Positions 24,731 through 35,102 are shown, numbered from the stretch's first letter. The stretch is 64,000 bases of DNA from Streptomyces reniochalinae (GCF_003323735.1 NZ_QOIM01000027.1:1-64000), one strand, 5' to 3'. Made by a program: numbers and translations. Notes: a model not told the origin generated them from the letters alone.

Positions 24731-24890
24731 GGGGGTCCCCCTCGTGATCGGGTTTTTGCTCTTACGCTGGTCAGGACGCACGAGGGCGCGGGCGGGGTGA
24801 CCCGCGGGGCGCGCGGGGACCGAGCGGGGACACTCCGGATACCCGGCTGTGACGAAGCCCGCGCCCCGCGCGGTCGCGAGCCCCGTGCGG

Positions 24891-26348
24891 TCAGTCCGTA
24901 CGGTCCTCCGTGCGGTCGCCGCCCCACCGGGTGTGGAAAGTGCCCTCGCGGTCGTCGCGCCGGTAGGTGTGGGCGCCGAAGTAGTCACGCTGTGCCTGGG
25001 TGAGCGCGGCGGGGAGCCGGGCGGCGCGCAGCCCGTCGTAGTAGGCCAGCGCCCCCGACATCCCCGGCGCGGGCACCCCGTGCCGGGCCGCCGTGGCGAC
25101 GGTGCCGCGCCAGGCGTCCTGCGCCTCGCCCAGCTCCCGCGCGAACTGCGGATCGGCCAGCAGCGTGGGCAGGTCCTGCCGCTCGGTGAAGGCGGCGCGG
25201 ATCCGGTCGAGGAACGCCGCACGGATGATGCAGCCGGCCCGCCAGATCGCGGCGACGGACGCGAGGTCGATGCCCCAGTCGTAGGTCTCGCTGCCCGCGC
25301 GGAGCATGTCCCAGCCCTGCGCGTAGGAGATGACCTTCGAGGCGTACAGGGACTGTTCGACCTGGGCGGCGAAGCTGTCCACCTCGTCGTCGGCCATGCG
25401 CGACGGTGCCCCCTCGGATGCCCCGGGCCCCGGTAGCGGCGCCGCCGCCCGGCGCAGCTCGGCGTGGCCCGACTGCGACCGCGCGAAGACCGCCTGCGCG
25501 ATGCCGGGTACAGGGACGCCGAGGTCGAGCGCCGTCTGGACGGTCCAGCGTCCTGTGCCCTTCTGCTCGGCACGGTCCGCGACGACGTCGACGAACGGCC
25601 GGCCCGTTCGGGCGTCCGTGTGGGTGAGCACCTCGGCGGTGATCTCGATGAGATAGGAGTCCAGGCGCCCGGTGTTCCAGCGCCGGAAGACCTCGGCGAT
25701 CTCGGCCGGCTCCAGCCCCGCCACCCCGCGCAGCAGGTCGTAGGCCTCCGCGATCAGTTGCATGTCGGCGTACTCGATGCCGTTGTGGACCATCTTCACG
25801 AAGTGTCCGGCACCGTCGGTGCCCAGATGCGTGGTGCACGGTGCGCCGTCCGGGGCGCGGGCCGCGATCCGCTCCAGCAGCGGGCCGAGCGAGCGGTACG
25901 CCTCCGCCGAGCCGCCCGGCATGATGCTCGGGCCCAGCAGGGCGCCCTCCTCGCCGCCGGAGATCCCGGTGCCGACGAAGTGGACACCGCGTTCGCGCAG
26001 CGCGGCCTCGCGGCGCCTGGTGTCCTCGAAGTGCGCGTTGCCGCCGTCGACGATCACGTCGCCCGGCTCGACGAGCTCCGCGAACTGTTCGATCACCGCG
26101 TCCGTCGGCCCGCCCGCCTTGACCATCACCACCAGGCAGCGCGGCGGTCGCAGGGCGGCGACGAACTCCTCGGGTGACCGCGTGGGGACGAAGGTGCCCT
26201 CGTGCCCGAACTCCTCCACCAGGTCCCGGGTGCGGGCCTCGGTGCGGTTGTGCAGCGCGACGGTGCGGCCGCTCCGGGCGAAGTTGCGCGCGAGGTTGCG
26301 CCCCATGACGGCCAATCCGGTGACGCCGATCTGGGCTGTCGCTGTCAT
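24891..26348 (-). CDS. gnd: 6-phosphogluconate dehydrogenase, decarboxylating
   Basis: A 485-residue enzyme of the oxidative pentose phosphate pathway: 6-phosphogluconate + NADP+ to ribulose-5-phosphate + CO2 + NADPH. It has the nucleotide-binding GLAVMGRNLARNFA at 10-23, the substrate loop VGTGISGGEEGALLGPSIMPGG, and catalytic-region KMVHNGIEYADMQ. Full-length family size. The start is ambiguous because a tandem duplication supplies two Shine-Dalgarno/ATG pairs; ATG 26366 would add six residues (MPEGTH). Confidence 0.95.
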   Translation of the reverse strand: MTATAQIGVTGLAVMGRNLARNFARSGRTVALHNRTEARTRDLVEEFGHEGTFVPTRSPEEFVAALRPPRCLVVMVKAGGPTDAVIEQFAELVEPGDVIVDGGNAHFEDTRRREAALRERGVHFVGTGISGGEEGALLGPSIMPGGSAEAYRSLGPLLERIAARAPDGAPCTTHLGTDGAGHFVKMVHNGIEYADMQLIAEAYDLLRGVAGLEPAEIAEVFRRWNTGRLDSYLIEITAEVLTHTDARTGRPFVDVVADRAEQKGTGRWTVQTALDLGVPVPGIAQAVFARSQSGHAELRRAAAPLPGPGASEGAPSRMADDEVDSFAAQVEQSLYASKVISYAQGWDMLRAGSETYDWGIDLASVAAIWRAGCIIRAAFLDRIRAAFTERQDLPTLLADPQFARELGEAQDAWRGTVATAARHGVPAPGMSGALAYYDGLRAARLPAALTQAQRDYFGAHTYRRDDREGTFHTRWGGDRTEDRTD

Positions 26349-26380
26349 ATGCGTCCCTTCCGGCATATGCGTCCTTCCGG
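26346..26380 (-). repeat. Tandem duplication of the gnd ribosome-binding site and start codon
   Basis: Read on the coding strand, CCGGAAGGACGCATATG is followed immediately by CCGGAAGGGACGCATATG. The copies differ by one inserted G, so both ATGs (26366 and 26348) are in the same frame and each has its own purine-rich ribosome-binding site. Confidence 0.85.
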
Positions 26381-26491
26381 GGTTTCCCGCGGCGGGTGTG
26401 CGTGGCGGGGTGCTGTGGCCAGGGCCAGGGCACGGATGCCCCCTCGATCGTCTCCCGACACTCCCGCGTCCGCTCGCCGTGCCGCCGGCCC

Positions 26492-28276
26492 TCACTTGGC
26501 GTCGGCGTAGCACCGGACGGCGGCGGTGGTGAAGGGGAAGCGGACCGGGGTGTCACCGAAGGCGGCGCGGGCGGCCTGCCGGCCTGCGGCGTCGATGGCC
26601 TCGCGCACCAGGTCGGTCTCCTCGGTGGGGCAGTGCACGATGACCTCGTCGTGCTGGAAGAACACCAGTTCGGCCGCCAGGTCCGCGAGCCGCTGCCGGA
26701 GCCCCGCCAGCATCAAAACCGCCCAGTCCGCCGCGCTGCCCTGCACCACGAAGTTCCGGGTGAAGCGGCCCCGGGCCCGCACCGCGCCCGCCGCCCGGGC
26801 GCCGGCCTGGCCGGGTTCACCGTCCGTCCCCGCGAAGCCCTCGCCGGTCTCCGGGCCCGTTCCTGAGGACTCGTCGGCGGGCGCCCCGCCCTCCTCGCGT
26901 CCCACGGGCGGGCACGTACGGCCCAGGTGGGTACGGACGAGGCGGCCCTCCTCGCCCGCGCGGGCCGCCTCGTCCACGTAGGCGACGGCCGCGGGGAAGC
27001 GTCTTCGCAAGGCGGCCAGGTTCCGCAGCCCGTCGCCGCTGGTCTGGCCGTAGACGGCGCCGAGCAGAGCCAGCTTGGCCTGGCCGCGGTCACCGGAGAA
27101 CGCCCGCTTTGAGAGGGCCGTGTACAGGTCGCGTTCGCTGTTGGCCACCGCCATCAGGCCCGGATCGCGGGAGACGGCGGCCAGGACGCGCGGCTCCATC
27201 TGGTCGGCGTCCGCGACCACCAGGCGCCGGCCCGGATCGGCGACCACGGCGCGGCGCACCACCTTGGGGATCTGCAACGCCCCGCCGCCGTTGGTGGTCC
27301 AGCGCCCCGAGGCGGCGCCACCGGGAACGTACTCGGGATGGAAGCGCCCCTCCCGCACCCACGAGCGCAGCCAGCTCCAGCCGTGCGCGGTGTAGAGCCG
27401 GTACAGCTTCTTGTACCGCAGCAGCGGCTCGACCGCCGGGTGGTCGACCTTTCTCAGCTCCCAGGCCCGCGTCGAGCCCAGCCGGATCCCCTGGCGTGCG
27501 AACGCCTGCAAGACGTCGGCGGCCAGGTCGGGCCGCACCCGCTCGTGGGGCCCGAACGCGCGGGAGACCTCCTCTTCCAGCTCCACCAGGCGGCGCGGCA
27601 GGCCACCGCCCGCGTACCGCTCGCCCAGCAGCTCAGCCAGCAGCTCGCGGTGGATCTCCGCGCTCCACGGCACCCCCGCGTGGCCCATCTCCCCGGCGAC
27701 GAGCGTGCCCGCCGACTCACCGGCGAGCAGCAGCCGCATCCGCTCGGGATGCTCGGCCCGCTCCGTTCGCTCCACCTGCGCCGCGTACACCTCCAGCAGG
27801 GCGTCGAGGGGGTCGACCCCGTCGGGCAGCGGCACGGGGCCGGTCTCGAACAACGAGGGCTGCGGATCGGTTTCCCGGTGGACGGGCTGCCGATCGGGCG
27901 GCACGGGCAGCCCGCGCAGCCGTGCCAGGGCCGCGGGCAGCGCGTGCGGGTCCCCCGCCCGGCCCTCGTGACCGAGGAGCAGCGCCTCGGCGGCCTCCAC
28001 GTCGTAGCACCGCTCCACCCGCACGCCCGCGGCGAGCAGGCCGGGCTGGACCTCGGCCGTCGCCCGCCACACCCACCGCGCGACCCCCTGCCCGGCGCGC
28101 ACCGCGGCCGCCGCCGATTCCTCGGTCCGCACGGGGCCCGCACGGCCGCCCCGCGGGTCCAGCGGGCACACCCGCACCCGGCCGCCGCCCGCGGGGGCCA
28201 GCGCCCACCGGCGGGCGTCCCGCGCCCGCCGCGTGCCGTGCGCCCCGCCCGCCCGCGCCCCCGTGCCGTTCGTCAT
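26492..28276 (-). CDS. Family A DNA polymerase, PolA-like, short form
   Basis: A 594-residue protein with polymerase motif A around D356 (VVADADQMEPR), motif B (GQAKLALLGAVYG, K401) and motif C FFQHDEVIVH near the C-terminus. There is no 5'-3' exonuclease domain. The N-terminal region (about 30-200) is in the place of the 3'-5' exonuclease, but I see no DxE-type metal motif, so proofreading looks lost. A Gly/Glu-rich insert of about 45 residues interrupts the region after motif B. Actinomycetes carry this second Pol I-like protein besides PolA; a repair role is inferred. It lies upstream of gnd on the same strand, 143 bp away. Confidence 0.8.
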   Translation of the reverse strand: MTNGTGARAGGAHGTRRARDARRWALAPAGGGRVRVCPLDPRGGRAGPVRTEESAAAAVRAGQGVARWVWRATAEVQPGLLAAGVRVERCYDVEAAEALLLGHEGRAGDPHALPAALARLRGLPVPPDRQPVHRETDPQPSLFETGPVPLPDGVDPLDALLEVYAAQVERTERAEHPERMRLLLAGESAGTLVAGEMGHAGVPWSAEIHRELLAELLGERYAGGGLPRRLVELEEEVSRAFGPHERVRPDLAADVLQAFARQGIRLGSTRAWELRKVDHPAVEPLLRYKKLYRLYTAHGWSWLRSWVREGRFHPEYVPGGAASGRWTTNGGGALQIPKVVRRAVVADPGRRLVVADADQMEPRVLAAVSRDPGLMAVANSERDLYTALSKRAFSGDRGQAKLALLGAVYGQTSGDGLRNLAALRRRFPAAVAYVDEAARAGEEGRLVRTHLGRTCPPVGREEGGAPADESSGTGPETGEGFAGTDGEPGQAGARAAGAVRARGRFTRNFVVQGSAADWAVLMLAGLRQRLADLAAELVFFQHDEVIVHCPTEETDLVREAIDAAGRQAARAAFGDTPVRFPFTTAAVRCYADAK

Positions 28277-28552
28277 GCCGCGAGTCTCCCAGCCGCCTGT
28301 GACATCGCCCCCGCGACCGGTCGCACCGCCCCGCCTCCGGTCCGCTCCGCCCCGGGGCCGCGTCACCCCGCGAGGGGGGTCCGCCTCGGGCCGCCGCCCC
28401 CGCGGCCGGTCGGCGTCGGGTGGGGACCGGGTGGGGGAGGGGTGCGGGCCTGTGTGCCGGCGTCCTTCCGCCGGCCCCGCAGCGGCCGACATATCCGCAC
28501 CGTTCCGGGACACTCGGAGGCGGAGGAGTTCCTCCCGGCTGAGAGGTGGGCC

Positions 28553-28828
28553 ATGGACATATCCGGTGTCATCAGCGCGCTCGTCGTCGGCGTGGTCATC
28601 GGCGCGCTCGGGCGACTGGTGCTCCCGGGCAGGCAGCGGATCGGGTTCCTGTGGACGATCCTGGTCGGCATCGTCGCCGCGTTCATCGGTACGGCGATCG
28701 CCGGCGCCGTGGGTGTCGCCGACACCCGGGGTTTCGACTGGATCGAACTGGTCATCCAGATCGTGCTCGCCGCGCTCGGCGTCAGCCTGCTCGACCGTGC
28801 GCGCGCGGGCCGAGGCGTACGCAGGTGA
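28553..28828 (+). CDS. GlsB/YeaQ/YmgE family membrane protein
   Basis: A 91-residue protein with three hydrophobic helices: GVISALVVGVVIGALGRLVLPG, IGFLWTILVGIVAAFIGTAIAG and WIELVIQIVLAALGVSLL. This is the pattern of the transglycosylase-associated/GlsB family, small stress-linked membrane proteins of unclear mechanism. GAGAGG lies about 6 nt before ATG 28553. It is followed by two strong hairpins shared with the convergent chitinase gene. Confidence 0.85.
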   Translation: MDISGVISALVVGVVIGALGRLVLPGRQRIGFLWTILVGIVAAFIGTAIAGAVGVADTRGFDWIELVIQIVLAALGVSLLDRARAGRGVRR

Positions 28829-28843
28829 GGCGCGGGCAGCGAA

Positions 28844-28872
28844 AGGGTGGCGGGCCACCGGCCCGCCACCCT
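28844..28872. terminator. Perfect 13-bp hairpin after the GlsB-like gene
   Basis: AGGGTGGCGGGCC pairs perfectly with GGCCCGCCACCCT around a 3-nt loop, 15 nt after the stop codon. It is a strong, probably bidirectional terminator. Confidence 0.75.
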
Positions 28873-28879
28873 GGGTGCG

Positions 28880-28912
28880 GAGCGGGGCGTGCCACGCGTG
28901 CACGCCCCGCTC
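28880..28912. terminator. Second 13-bp hairpin, chitinase side
   Basis: GAGCGGGGCGTGC pairs perfectly with GCACGCCCCGCTC around a 7-nt loop. It lies 6 nt past the chitinase stop and would terminate that gene. Confidence 0.75.
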
Positions 28913-28918
28913 ACGCGC

Positions 28919-30265
<1,347 letters not shown>

Positions 30266-30629
30266 GGTTCACCTCGCGTGTGGAGTGCGGGGGACGGGGT
30301 GCTGCGGCCGTGCCGTGCGTACGTTTCGGGAATGTAGAAGGACTAGACCAGTGCGTCAATGGTTCGGACCAATACTCGTTCACGGCCCCGCCGCCGCCCG
30401 TTCACCCCGCCCCTCGCCCGGCTCACACCCCTGCGCCGGTGACGAAGGGCGTGCGATCGGGCATACTCCAACTCGCCGCAGCCGCTGGTCAGCCACCGTC
30501 GCGATCCGACGGTGCAGTATCACGGCTGAGGCAGCGGCACTCCCGGCCCGCGCGGGCCGGTACCCACGGCGGCCCTCCACACCCCGGCGCGACCGCCGCA
30601 GTTCCCCGATCCGAAGGAGAGCGCGCACC
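30266..30629. other. Divergent region between chitinase and acyl-CoA dehydrogenase
   Basis: The chitinase promoter at 30331-30371 is the recognisable content. The rest is GC-rich; no second promoter or gene is clear on the acyl-CoA dehydrogenase side, beyond a purine-rich GAAGGAGA before its start. Confidence 0.5.
30331..30371 (-). promoter_or_regulatory. Chitinase promoter with two 12-bp direct repeats
   Basis: On the minus strand, -35 TTGACG (30354-30359) and -10 TACATT (30331-30336) are 17 nt apart. The 12-mers TGGTCCGAACCA (30360-30371) and TGGTCTAGTCCT (30339-30350) flank the -35 box. This is the known layout of Streptomyces chitinase promoters, in which the repeats mediate chitin induction and glucose repression. 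The second copy also resembles a DasR site (ACTGGTCTAGACCA core). Confidence 0.8.
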
Positions 30630-31814
30630 ATGCCCCAGGACGGTCCCCAGCCGGTGGAACGCGAACTGCCCACTGACGAGGCGCGCGATCTGCTGGGCCT
30701 CGTACGCGAGTTGGTGCGGCGCGAGATCAAGCCGGCGGCCGCCGGGGAAGAGGCGGCCGGCACCTTTCCGCGCGAGACCTTCCGCCTCCTGTCCCGCTCG
30801 GGCCTCCTGGGCCTCCCCTACGCCGAGGAACACGGCGGCGGAGGCCAGCCCTACGAGGTCTACCTCCAGGTGCTGGAAGAGCTCGCGGCGGCGCGCCTGA
30901 CCGTCGGGCTCGGCACCAGCGTCCACTCCCTCTCCTGCCACGGGCTCGCCCACTTCGGCAGCAAGGAGCAGCGCACCGAACGGCTGCCCGACATGCTCGG
31001 CGGCGGCCTGCTGGGTGCCTACTGCCTGTCCGAGCCCGCCTCGGGCTCCGACGCCGCCTCCCTGCGCACCCGCGCTGTCCGGGAGGACGGGGACGGCGGG
31101 GGCTGGGTGCTCAACGGCACCAAGGCGTGGATCACCCATGGCGGTGTGGCCGACTTCTACACCGTCCTGGCCCGTACCGGCGAGGACGGCCCACGCGGCA
31201 TCACCGCCTTCCTCGTGCCCGCGGACGCGGAGGGCCTGAGCGCCGCACCGCCGGAGCGCAAGATGGGGCTGAACGGCTCCCCCACGGCCCAGGTGCACTT
31301 CGACCAGGTGCGCGTCCCCGACACGTGCAGGCTGGGCGAGGAGGGGCAGGGCTTCACCGTGGCCCTCTCCTCCCTGGACGCCGGGCGCCTGGGCATCGCG
31401 GCCTGCGCCGTCGGCCTCGCCCAGGCCGCACTGGAGGAGGCACTGGCCTACACCGCACAGCGCGAGCAGTTCGGCCGTCCCCTCGCCGACTTCCAGGGGC
31501 TGCGCTTCGCGCTGGCCGACATGGGCACGCAGATCGAGGCCGGGCGCGCCCTCTACCTCACCGCGGCGCGCCGCCGCGACGCGGGCGAGCCGTTCTCCCG
31601 GCAGGCCGCGATGGCCAAACTCTTCTGCACCGACGCCGCCATGCGCGTCACCACCGACGCCGTGCAACTGCTGGGCGGCTACGGCTACACGACGGACTTC
31701 CCCGTCGAGCGGTACATGCGCGAGGCGAAGGTCCTGCAGATCGTGGAGGGCACCAACCAGATCCAGCGCATGGTGATCGCCCGCCATCTGGCGGGCCCGG
31801 AGAGCAAGAGCTGA
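30630..31814 (+). CDS. Acyl-CoA dehydrogenase
   Basis: A 394-residue FAD-dependent acyl-CoA dehydrogenase for alpha,beta-oxidation of an acyl-CoA. Visible are YCLSEPASGSDAASLRTRA (FAD/substrate loop), the AWITHGG segment, the REQFGRPLADFQGLRFALADM helix and the catalytic base E373 in QIVEGTNQIQR, the usual position for short/medium-chain enzymes. ATG 30630 has AAGGAG about 10 nt upstream. It is followed after 59 bp by a secreted hydrolase gene that looks unrelated. Confidence 0.9.
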   Translation: MPQDGPQPVERELPTDEARDLLGLVRELVRREIKPAAAGEEAAGTFPRETFRLLSRSGLLGLPYAEEHGGGGQPYEVYLQVLEELAAARLTVGLGTSVHSLSCHGLAHFGSKEQRTERLPDMLGGGLLGAYCLSEPASGSDAASLRTRAVREDGDGGGWVLNGTKAWITHGGVADFYTVLARTGEDGPRGITAFLVPADAEGLSAAPPERKMGLNGSPTAQVHFDQVRVPDTCRLGEEGQGFTVALSSLDAGRLGIAACAVGLAQAALEEALAYTAQREQFGRPLADFQGLRFALADMGTQIEAGRALYLTAARRRDAGEPFSRQAAMAKLFCTDAAMRVTTDAVQLLGGYGYTTDFPVERYMREAKVLQIVEGTNQIQRMVIARHLAGPESKS

Positions 31815-31873
31815 AGCCCCGCGGGGGCGTACGAGAACCACCCAGATCCACTCAGGACCCAGGGAGGACTCAC

Positions 31874-32818
31874 ATGTCGTCAGCCGCACCACGCTTCACC
31901 CGCCGAGGCGGCATCCGTACCGCCGCGGCGGCGGCGCTCGCCGCTCCCCTCGCGGCGGCCGGCGCCGCCGGCGCGCACGCCGCCACCGCGCACGCCGCCA
32001 CCGCCCGGGCGAGCGGCCCCGGGGACGGCGGCCGGAGCCGGGCGCTCCGCGTCATGTCGTTCAACCTGCGGTACGCCTCCGAGACCCCGCCCCACAGCTG
32101 GCCCGAGCGGCGCCCGGTCACCCGGGCGCTGCTCCAGCGCGAGCGCCCGCACCTGATCGGCACTCAGGAAGGGCTCTACGCGCAGCTGAAGGACATCGCG
32201 GCGGACCTCGGCAGATCCCGCTACGACTGGATCGGCACCGGCCGGGCCGGCGGCAGCAGGAACGAGTTCGTGGCCGTCTTCTACGACGTCCGCAGACTGC
32301 TCCCGCTAGAATTCGACCACTTCTGGCTCTCCGACCAACCCGCTTTGATCGGTTCGACGACGTGGGGCAACACCGTCATCCGGATGGTCACCTGGGTACG
32401 GTTCCGTGATCTGGCCACCGACCGCGAGCTGTACCACCTCAACACCCACCTCGACCACCAGAACCAGTACTCCCGCGAACGTTCGGCGGCGCTCATCACC
32501 GACCGGCTCGGCGGACTGGACCCGGCGCTTCCGCAACTGGTCACGGGCGACTTCAACGTCCCCGCGCACGCCAACCCCGTCTACGACACGCTGCTCTCGG
32601 ACGGAAAGCTGACCGACACCTGGGACACGGCCGAACGCCGCAGCAAGCTGTACGGCACCTTCCACGGCTACGAGCCGCTGGTGCCGGACGGTGACCGCAT
32701 CGACTGGATCCTCGCCTCGCCCGGGGTCCGCACACGCCGCGCGGAGATCCTCACCTACGCGCGCGACGGGCAGTACCCGAGCGACCACCTGCCGGTGCAG
32801 GCGCTGGTGGAGCCGTAG
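31874..32818 (+). CDS. Secreted endonuclease/exonuclease/phosphatase-family hydrolase
   Basis: A 314-residue protein with an N-terminal export signal (FTRRGGIRTAAAAALAAPLAAAGAAGAHA), whose twin arginines suggest Tat. The EEP fold follows: MSFNLRY (metal-binding Asn), IGTQEG (Glu), NTHLDH, TGDFNVPA and SDHLPV (catalytic His). Family members hydrolyse phosphodiester or phosphomonoester bonds in nucleic acids, lipids or sugars; the substrate is unknown. It ends only 13 bp from the convergent HhH gene. Confidence 0.85.
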   Translation: MSSAAPRFTRRGGIRTAAAAALAAPLAAAGAAGAHAATAHAATARASGPGDGGRSRALRVMSFNLRYASETPPHSWPERRPVTRALLQRERPHLIGTQEGLYAQLKDIAADLGRSRYDWIGTGRAGGSRNEFVAVFYDVRRLLPLEFDHFWLSDQPALIGSTTWGNTVIRMVTWVRFRDLATDRELYHLNTHLDHQNQYSRERSAALITDRLGGLDPALPQLVTGDFNVPAHANPVYDTLLSDGKLTDTWDTAERRSKLYGTFHGYEPLVPDGDRIDWILASPGVRTRRAEILTYARDGQYPSDHLPVQALVEP

Positions 32819-32831
32819 GCGGCCCGAGCGC

Positions 32832-33641
32832 TCAGGCCCCGGCGGCCTGGCGCACCTCCTCGGCCACCTTCGAGCTGAGCGCCGCCCGCACCAGTCCGGC
32901 CGCCAGCGGCGCCAGCTCCTCCTTCTTCACCATGTCGGCCAGCTTCCCGGCCGACTCCGGCAGCCCCAGCTTCCGCGCGCCCTGGAGCGCCTTGCTGTCC
33001 AGATAGGGCTGGTATTCGGGCCACACCGCCTGGGCCTCGCGCAGGAAGATCGAGACGCCCATGGGCCCGATGCCGGGCACCTCACGCAGGGCGCCCTCGG
33101 GATCGTCGCTCCCGCGCAGCCTGCGCAGGTCGCCGCCCCACCGTTCGAGTACCAGTTCCGCGCCGTCGCCGAGCATCGTGGAGGTGCGCTCGTCGTAGCG
33201 GCGGTAGCCGCCGACGCCGAGCGCGTCCACCCGCTGCTGCCAGGTGGCGTCGGCCATCCGCCGCGGGCTCTTCATGCCCGCGTCCGTGAGCGCCCGCGCG
33301 CTGGCGACCGCGATGTCCGCCCGGATCCGCGCGGACAGCAGCATGGAGAGGACCAGCAGCTGGTACAGGGGCATGGGGGTGTCGCGCAGCGTGATCCCCG
33401 CGTCCTGCGCGTAGGTCGTCCCGTGCCGCTTCAGCAGCTCCCGCACCAGCGCCTGCTGCCGGCTCTGCCTGCCGCGTGTGCTGCCGCCGTTGCTCCCGGC
33501 CTTGCCGCCCGCGTTCTTGGTGCTGCCTGAGCCGTCGGCACTGTTCGCGCCGCCGGACCGGCTCGGCCCGCTGCCGGTCCCGCTCTTCGTGTTCGTCCTG
33601 CTCTTCGTGCTCGTCCTGCTCTTCGTGCTCGCCTTCGCCAT
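32832..33641 (-). CDS. HhH-GPD superfamily endonuclease III-like protein
   Basis: A 269-residue protein. The first 60 residues are low complexity (KSRTSTKSRTNTKSGTG, then Ser/Gly). The rest matches the HhH-GPD DNA-glycosylase fold, with YQLLVLSMLLSARIRADIAVASARAL and the helix-hairpin-helix EVPGIGPMGVSIFLREAQAVWP. There is no Cys cluster for the iron-sulfur centre of classical Nth, and the expected catalytic Lys is not obvious, so enzyme activity is uncertain. The N-terminal repeat is encoded by an 18-nt tandem repeat. It may act in base-excision repair. Confidence 0.75.
   Translation of the reverse strand: MAKASTKSRTSTKSRTNTKSGTGSGPSRSGGANSADGSGSTKNAGGKAGSNGGSTRGRQSRQQALVRELLKRHGTTYAQDAGITLRDTPMPLYQLLVLSMLLSARIRADIAVASARALTDAGMKSPRRMADATWQQRVDALGVGGYRRYDERTSTMLGDGAELVLERWGGDLRRLRGSDDPEGALREVPGIGPMGVSIFLREAQAVWPEYQPYLDSKALQGARKLGLPESAGKLADMVKKEELAPLAAGLVRAALSSKVAEEVRQAAGA
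33583..33630 (-). repeat. 18-nt tandem repeat at the start of the HhH gene
   Basis: CTCTTCGTGTTCGTCCTG (33583-33600) and CTCTTCGTGCTCGTCCTG (33601-33618) are followed by a partial copy. They encode KSRTNT/KSRTST hexapeptides. Confidence 0.8.
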
Positions 33642-33891
33642 GGCCGCCTCCTCGGATGCCCGGGTCCCCAGCCGTACGGGTCCTACGCGGGGCCGTACGG
33701 TGCTGTGCGCTCAGCTCTTCCTCGGAGGCGAGGGGGAGGAAACGCCCGCTCAGCCGCCTCACCACTCCGCCACACGGGCAGGCTCGGCGCGTGCGTCGCC
33801 GGTGGTGCCGCGACCGTCGGGCGCCTCTGGCTGCCGCGCGAGCTGACGTGCCGTCAACTCTTGACCGTCGTTCGGGGGGTGTGACGCGTGG

Positions 33892-34332
33892 TCACTCGAC
33901 CCCGACGCGGGCGCGCTTGGCCGGGCGCGAGCCGGGGAGCACCACGTGGGAGAACGGCTGGGTGCGCCAGTCCAGGCTCTCGGGCAGCCGCAGCAGCTCG
34001 CCGACCGTGTGCTCCTTCGGCTCGCGGTCCCACGGCCGGGCGTCCCGCACCGGGCGGCCGGAGCCCTGGCACACCGTCAGGCCGAACGGGTTCCACGGTG
34101 AGGCGCACAGTCCGTGGCGCGGCAGCTCGCGCTCCTGGGAGAAGACCGCGATCGCCTGGGCGCAGTCGGGGCACCGGACACGGAGGGCTTCGTACATCTC
34201 GTCCTCGAAAACGGATCCCGGCGGCTCGTCGGAAACGTCGGAGCCGTCCAGGAGGGCAGTCGCCTCGCCCTGGTGAGCGTCGCTCAGGTGAGCGGTGTCC
34301 TGGCGAGCGGAGCGGGACTTCGTCGTGCGCAT
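33892..34332 (-). CDS. Zinc-ribbon protein of unknown function
   Basis: A 146-residue soluble protein. The middle contains C54-x2-C57 (RCPDCAQA), C76 and C88 (HGLCASPWNPFGLTVCQG), a plausible single zinc site. The N-terminus is polar and the C-terminus basic. ATG 34332 has GGGGGA upstream, and a longer upstream frame lacks support. It is a hypothetical protein; its job is unknown. Confidence 0.6.
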   Translation of the reverse strand: MRTTKSRSARQDTAHLSDAHQGEATALLDGSDVSDEPPGSVFEDEMYEALRVRCPDCAQAIAVFSQERELPRHGLCASPWNPFGLTVCQGSGRPVRDARPWDREPKEHTVGELLRLPESLDWRTQPFSHVVLPGSRPAKRARVGVE

Positions 34333-34570
34333 GTGGATCCCCCTTGATGGAACGGCCGGGCTCTCGGCTCCGGCCACAGCAAGCACTTCCCGTCGTGCCA
34401 CACGCGTAATCGCCCCGTGCCGTTGGACGCCGGTGCATAAGTGTGGCCTTCATCACATACCTCATGGTTCCGTGCTTCCGGTGCTGCCCCCGCGTGCCAC
34501 GGCGCGCCGTCCCCGTGCGCCGGGGCGCACTCGCTGCGCGGACGACGCCGGGGCGCTACGGTGATCCGCT

Positions 34571-35011
34571 GTGGAGGAACTCGACCGTCAGATCGTGGAA
34601 CTGCTCGTCAAGGACGGGCGGATGAGCTACACCGACCTGGGCAAGGCCACCGGCCTGTCCACCTCGGCCGTGCACCAGCGCGTACGCCGCCTCGAGCAGC
34701 GCGGCGTCATCCGCGGCTACGCCGCGCTCGTGGACGCCGAGGCCGTCGGGCTGCCGATGATGGCCTTCATCTCCGTCAAACCGTTCGACCCCAGTGCCCC
34801 GGACGACATCGCGGACCGGCTGGCCGACGTGCCCGAGATCGAGGCCTGCCACAGCGTCGCGGGCGACGAGAACTACATCCTCAAGGTGCGGGTCGCCACC
34901 CCCATCGAGCTGGAGCACCTGCTCGCCAGGATCCGCACCCTGGCCGGCGTCTCCACCCGCACGACCGTCGTCCTCTCCACGCCGTACGAGGCCCGCCCTC
35001 CCCGCGTCTGA
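34571..35011 (+). CDS. Lrp/AsnC-family transcriptional regulator
   Basis: A 146-residue regulator: AsnC HTH (about residues 3-60, LDRQIVELLVKDGRMSYTDLGKATGLSTSAVHQRVRRLEQRGVIRGYAA) and a RAM effector-binding domain (about 65-140, with CHSVAGDENYILKVRVAT). Typically an octameric sensor of amino acids. The GTG start at 34571 fits the family start exactly. It lies 91 bp upstream of an amidohydrolase gene on the same strand, which it may control. Confidence 0.88.
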   Translation: MEELDRQIVELLVKDGRMSYTDLGKATGLSTSAVHQRVRRLEQRGVIRGYAALVDAEAVGLPMMAFISVKPFDPSAPDDIADRLADVPEIEACHSVAGDENYILKVRVATPIELEHLLARIRTLAGVSTRTTVVLSTPYEARPPRV

Positions 35012-35102
35012 GCCCGCTCGCGGGCCCGGCCGCTCCGCGCACCGGCCGGGGGCGGTCCACCCCGCGCGACGGCGCGGCGCCCGTAAGCGGGAGACTGTGC
35101 CC

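Noticed and set aside
33880..33892. TGACGCGTGGTCA as a third copy of the acyl-CoA palindrome
   Set aside because: Its arms match in only 4 of 6 positions, and it lies at the 3' end of a zinc-ribbon gene, not in a promoter.
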